This document shows positions 60,712 through 64,000 of a stretch of 64,000 nucleotides of DNA, in pieces. A program made the position numbers and the translations under genes. The notes below the pieces were generated by a model, which saw nothing but the letters and a program-made list of their open reading frames with translations, ran no database searches and had not been told where the DNA came from. Source of the DNA: Oscillospiraceae bacterium. GTDB taxonomy: Bacteria > Bacillota > Clostridia > Oscillospirales > Oscillospiraceae. Every line of letters begins with the position of its first letter. The first letter of the stretch is position 1. The DNA lies in the NCBI GenBank assembly GCA_015068425.1, contig SVKK01000004.1, forward strand, positions 36,587 to 100,586, read 5' to 3'.

Positions 60712-63700
60712 TTACCCTACCTTTATAATCTGTGCGCTGAGCTTATCCATATAGACTTCGAACTCTTCAAAACTTCCCTCCACCGCGCTGCGGTAAGCGC
60801 CGGAGAACATTTCGGGAGTGATGCGGAGTCTCTTGGCGTCCCAGCCTCTGTTGACGCAGCAGATATAGCGCTCTTTCTCGTCAAAGCGGAGGATGCAGAG
60901 ACAGTCCTCATCGGGGGAGGCAAAGGCCACATCGCCTTTTGAAAGGGCGCTGCTGCCGCGGCGGAGATTTGCCAGATAGCTATACCACTCTCTGGTGTCC
61001 TTCTCCTGCTTCACATAGGGGGCACGGCAGAAGGGGTCGCGAAGTCCTTCCATGCCCTCCTCGTCGCCGTAGTAAATGCAGGGCATTCCGGGAAGAGCAA
61101 AGACTATTGCGGCGCAAAGATGCTGGAGAAGGCGGCCGCGGTCGTTCTGCTCGGGAGTGAGCTTAAGCTTTGCCTGCTCGGGTCTTCCCATTCCGCCTCC
61201 GTCGTGACCGAGACCGAGAACGCTGCGAATTCGGGCGGTGTCGTGGCTGCCCAGAAGATTCATAAGGCAGCGGTACATGGGGGCGGGATAGTTGAGCTTC
61301 TGACCGATGAGGAAGGCGCGGGTAGTGTATGCGTCGGCAGTACCCAGAGCAAAGTCCACAAGAGCCTTGCGGAGAGGATAGTTCATAACGGTGTCCAGAG
61401 CCTTGCCCAGCGCATAAGTTCTGTCGCAGTTGTAGCTCTTTTTGGTGGTGGCGTCTTCCCAAACCTCGCCCAGAATAAGGGCTTCGCTGTTTTCCGCCTT
61501 GGCGGAGGAGCGGATAAGCTCGATAACATCGTCGGGCAGCTCGTCGGCCACATCCAGCCGCCAGCCGCCTGCGCCCCGGCGCAGCCAGGTTTTCACAACG
61601 CTGTAGCGTCCGGAAATTATGGCATCCTGCCATGCCTTGTCGTGCTCTTCAACCTCGGGGAGAGACTCAAAGTTCCACCAGCAGCGGTATTTATCGGGGA
61701 AGTCCTTGAAGCAGAACCAGGAATGATAGGGGCTATCCACGTTCTGATAGGCGCCCACTCCGCCGTAGCGTCCGTATTTGTTGAAATAGATGCTGTCGTC
61801 GCCGGTGTGGGAAAATACGCCGTCAAGGATGATGCGCATATCCCTCTCCTCCGCGGCCTCGCAAAGCTTCTTGAAGTCACCCAGAGTGCCAAGGATGGGG
61901 TCTATCTTCTTATAGTCGCCTGTGTTGTAGCGGTGGTTGGAGTCAGCCTCGAAAATAGGGTTGAGGTAGATAACATCAACGCCCAGCTCCTTGAGGTAAT
62001 CCAGCTTTTCGCTGATGCCCTGCAAGGTTCCGCCGTAGAAATCGTTGGGGGCGTAGAAGCGCTTGCCCCGGGAGGGCTGCCACTTTACTTTTTCGCCCCA
62101 CTCCTCGTGAAACTCAATTTCTCTTCCCGCTTCCCGATGGTAGGCAATGCCCTTTTCGGCTGCCTTGCCGCCCCGGGCGAAACGGTCGGGGAAGATCTGA
62201 TACATGGTCTTGCCTTCAAACCATTCCGGGGTTTCAAAATCGGCGGCATAAACCGTCATCTGCCAGTCTCCCGCGTGTCCGCTGCGCAGACCCTGAGGGC
62301 CAAAGCAGAACTTTCCGTCCACTTCAAAATGATACCAGAGGACAATGGGCTCGGCAGGAGCGGTGAACTCCGCTTCAAAGCGTCTGCCGCGACGGTTCAT
62401 TTCATATTTCTCACCGCCGATTACAAGGCGCACACTTTCGGCGGTATCCGGCGCTTTTATACTTAGTTTAACCGTCTGTCCGCAGGCCAGAGCGCCGAGA
62501 GGCATGCGGCAGACTTCCTCAAAAGGGTCGTGTTCGAATTCGAAGGCCTTTTCAGGGAGTATGGATACAAAGAGCTTTCCGTATTCGATGGCGGAAGGAC
62601 CGAAGCCAAAGTCGGTGTTCATCGCATTGGAGCGGATAAGCTCGTGCTTTTCGGGGTCGGAGCAGGTGTCAAGAGCGAAGCGTACGGCCTTGAGAAGCAT
62701 CTCACCGCTGTATTCCTCAAAGGAGAAGCCGTTGCCCTCGCCGGTGAATTCGTTATAAGCCTGCACAGTGTCCCGCAGACCGCCAACCTCGTGGACGATG
62801 GGGAGAGTGCCGTAGCGCATTGCTATCATCTGGCTGAGACCGCAGGGCTCAAAGGCAGAGGGCATCAGCAGGAAGTCGGCGCCCGCGTAAATGCGGCGGC
62901 TGAGTGCTTCGCTGTAGCCGATGTAGGCGCAGACCTTGCCCCGGTGGCGCATTTCGCATTCGCGCATAGCTTTTTCGTATCTGCTGTCGCCGGAGCCAAG
63001 AAGAACGAAGGCTGCGCCGGAGGCAACTATGCCGTCAATGGCTTCCAGAACAATGTCAAAGCCCTTCTGGCTTGTCATACGGGTGACCATAGCAACGATG
63101 GGGGTGTCGTGCTCAATTTCCAGACCCAGCTCTTCGATGAGAGCCAGCTTGCAGCCCGCTTTGCCGCCAAGGTCATTGGCGGAGAAGTTGAAGGGGATCT
63201 CGGGATCGGTTTCGGGATTGAAAACCTCGGTGTCCAGACCGTTGATAATGCCGCTCAGGTCATCGCCGCGATAGATGAGGGGCTCATGCATACCCTCGCT
63301 GAACCGGGTGGTCTTGATTTCCTCCGCGTAGCTGGGGCTGACGGTGTTTATCTTATCCGCATAGACGCAGGCGCTCTTCATGAAATTGACGCAGCCGTTA
63401 TGCTCAATGCAGAAATGGTTATACCAATAGCCGTCCACGCTGAGGAAGTCGGCAACAAAGTCGAAACCGAACTGACCCTGGAAGGCGATATTATGGATGG
63501 AGAAAACGGTCTTGATATTGGCCTGCATCTTGTCATAATACTGGGTCGTCAGCAGGAAGGGGATGAAGGCGGTGTGCCAATCGTTGCAGTGGATAACCTC
63601 GGGAACAAAGTCCAGATGGGGGATGGCTTCAAGCACTGCTCTCTGGAAGAAGGCATACTGCTCGCCTTCTGCAAGACCGCCGCGGTAAATCTTGTCGCCG

Positions 63701-64000
63701 AAATAGTATTCGCTGTCGATAAGATATATGGTGAGCTCGCCGAGAGTGAGCTTTTCAAGACCCGCGTACTGGCGTCTCCAGCCAAGATTGACGTAAAACT
63801 CGGTGATATGCTCCACGCGCTCAGCGAATTTTTCCTTTACGCAGCGGTGGTAGGGGGTGATTACCCGGGTGTCAAAGCCGAGGGCGTTGAGACTCTTGGG
63901 AAGAGCGCCCGCAACATCGGCAAGACCTCCTGTTTTGGAGAGGGGAGAGCATTCGGCTGCTGCCAGAAGCACTTTGGGAAGGCTGCTGCGTCCTTTTAAT
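60712..64000 (-). CDS. Glycogen synthase (GT5) fused to a GH13 amylase/neopullulanase, partial at window end
   Basis: At least 1,086 residues. Residues 1-480 are bacterial starch/glycogen synthase: AECSPLSKTGGLADVAGALPK (ADP-glucose site) and FEPCGLSQMIAM. A beta-rich linker (about 490-580, CBM-like) leads to a GH13 catalytic domain: DGVFSHTGDDS, WRLDVADE (nucleophile Asp), LGEVWED (acid/base Glu), LLGSHDTARI. All catalytic residues are present in both halves. A GTG at 63972 starts late relative to the usual MKVLxAAAE pattern and the frame stays open to the window edge, so the true start is probably outside. Confidence 0.92.
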   Translation of the reverse strand, partial: LKGRSSLPKVLLAAAECSPLSKTGGLADVAGALPKSLNALGFDTRVITPYHRCVKEKFAERVEHITEFYVNLGWRRQYAGLEKLTLGELTIYLIDSEYYFGDKIYRGGLAEGEQYAFFQRAVLEAIPHLDFVPEVIHCNDWHTAFIPFLLTTQYYDKMQANIKTVFSIHNIAFQGQFGFDFVADFLSVDGYWYNHFCIEHNGCVNFMKSACVYADKINTVSPSYAEEIKTTRFSEGMHEPLIYRGDDLSGIINGLDTEVFNPETDPEIPFNFSANDLGGKAGCKLALIEELGLEIEHDTPIVAMVTRMTSQKGFDIVLEAIDGIVASGAAFVLLGSGDSRYEKAMRECEMRHRGKVCAYIGYSEALSRRIYAGADFLLMPSAFEPCGLSQMIAMRYGTLPIVHEVGGLRDTVQAYNEFTGEGNGFSFEEYSGEMLLKAVRFALDTCSDPEKHELIRSNAMNTDFGFGPSAIEYGKLFVSILPEKAFEFEHDPFEEVCRMPLGALACGQTVKLSIKAPDTAESVRLVIGGEKYEMNRRGRRFEAEFTAPAEPIVLWYHFEVDGKFCFGPQGLRSGHAGDWQMTVYAADFETPEWFEGKTMYQIFPDRFARGGKAAEKGIAYHREAGREIEFHEEWGEKVKWQPSRGKRFYAPNDFYGGTLQGISEKLDYLKELGVDVIYLNPIFEADSNHRYNTGDYKKIDPILGTLGDFKKLCEAAEERDMRIILDGVFSHTGDDSIYFNKYGRYGGVGAYQNVDSPYHSWFCFKDFPDKYRCWWNFESLPEVEEHDKAWQDAIISGRYSVVKTWLRRGAGGWRLDVADELPDDVIELIRSSAKAENSEALILGEVWEDATTKKSYNCDRTYALGKALDTVMNYPLRKALVDFALGTADAYTTRAFLIGQKLNYPAPMYRCLMNLLGSHDTARIRSVLGLGHDGGGMGRPEQAKLKLTPEQNDRGRLLQHLCAAIVFALPGMPCIYYGDEEGMEGLRDPFCRAPYVKQEKDTREWYSYLANLRRGSSALSKGDVAFASPDEDCLCILRFDEKERYICCVNRGWDAKRLRITPEMFSGAYRSAVEGSFEEFEVYMDKLSAQIIKVG

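Overview
The window reads as a chromosomal segment of a moderately GC-rich Gram-positive anaerobe of the Clostridia, most likely an Oscillospirales-type gut bacterium. Evidence: a T-box leader, a lysine riboswitch, a dimeric glycyl-tRNA synthetase, RNase Y, DnaD- and DnaI-type primosome genes, oxygen-sensitive pyruvate formate-lyase, and a locus for host-type amino sugars. I see no rRNA, tRNA, CRISPR array, prophage or plasmid gene. The species call is inference.

Layout. 0.3-4.9 kb (minus): apgM-ispE and an XRE regulator-lepA pair, each joined by ATGA overlaps. 5-6.3 kb (plus): rpsF-ssb-rpsR. 6.5-16.1 kb (minus): hisS, a REP-associated tyrosine transposase (RAYT), aspS, comM-like, thiI, an M28 peptidase, cinA and a phosphoribosyltransferase. 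About 1 kb of repeats separates hisS from a T-box with a probable Asp specifier. 17.3-24.3 kb (minus): an MGS-fold gene with a long three-way-junction leader, then U32-maf-mreC-mreD-PBP2. 24.4-29.7 kb (plus): dnaD-like, dnaI, DUF2804, MATE, yfbR, DUF896. 30-32 kb: glyS and a small membrane protein. 32-40 kb (minus): pflB-pflA, a LysR regulator, rny, and an NhaC-family transporter under a lysine riboswitch. 40-52 kb: a sugar-uptake and amino-sugar locus (MsmX-type ATPase, binding protein, two permeases, NahK-type kinase, nucleotidyltransferase, GalE, AraC regulator, NagA, ROK-like kinase). 52.9-55.5 kb: a two-component system. 55.7-64 kb: a CoA-transferase, two PaaI-type thioesterases, an aminotransferase and a glycogen synthase-amylase fusion running off the window end.

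Nearly every large intergenic gap is filled with hairpin repeats. Short ones carry a GTAG flank next to a palindrome, the signature of REP elements. They are joined into composites with other hairpin modules whose arms differ between copies but still pair. The RAYT gene sits inside the hisS-aspS operon and carries two such palindromes in frame. This RAYT/REP network, the modular covarying repeats, and the three-way-junction leader before the MGS-fold gene are the least explained content.

Physiology inferred: import of an amino-sugar glycan (lacto- or galacto-N-biose type), activation through HexNAc-1-phosphate and UDP-sugars plus deacetylation of GlcNAc-6-phosphate, mixed-acid fermentation through pyruvate formate-lyase and CoA transfer, glycogen storage, and lysine uptake limited by a riboswitch.
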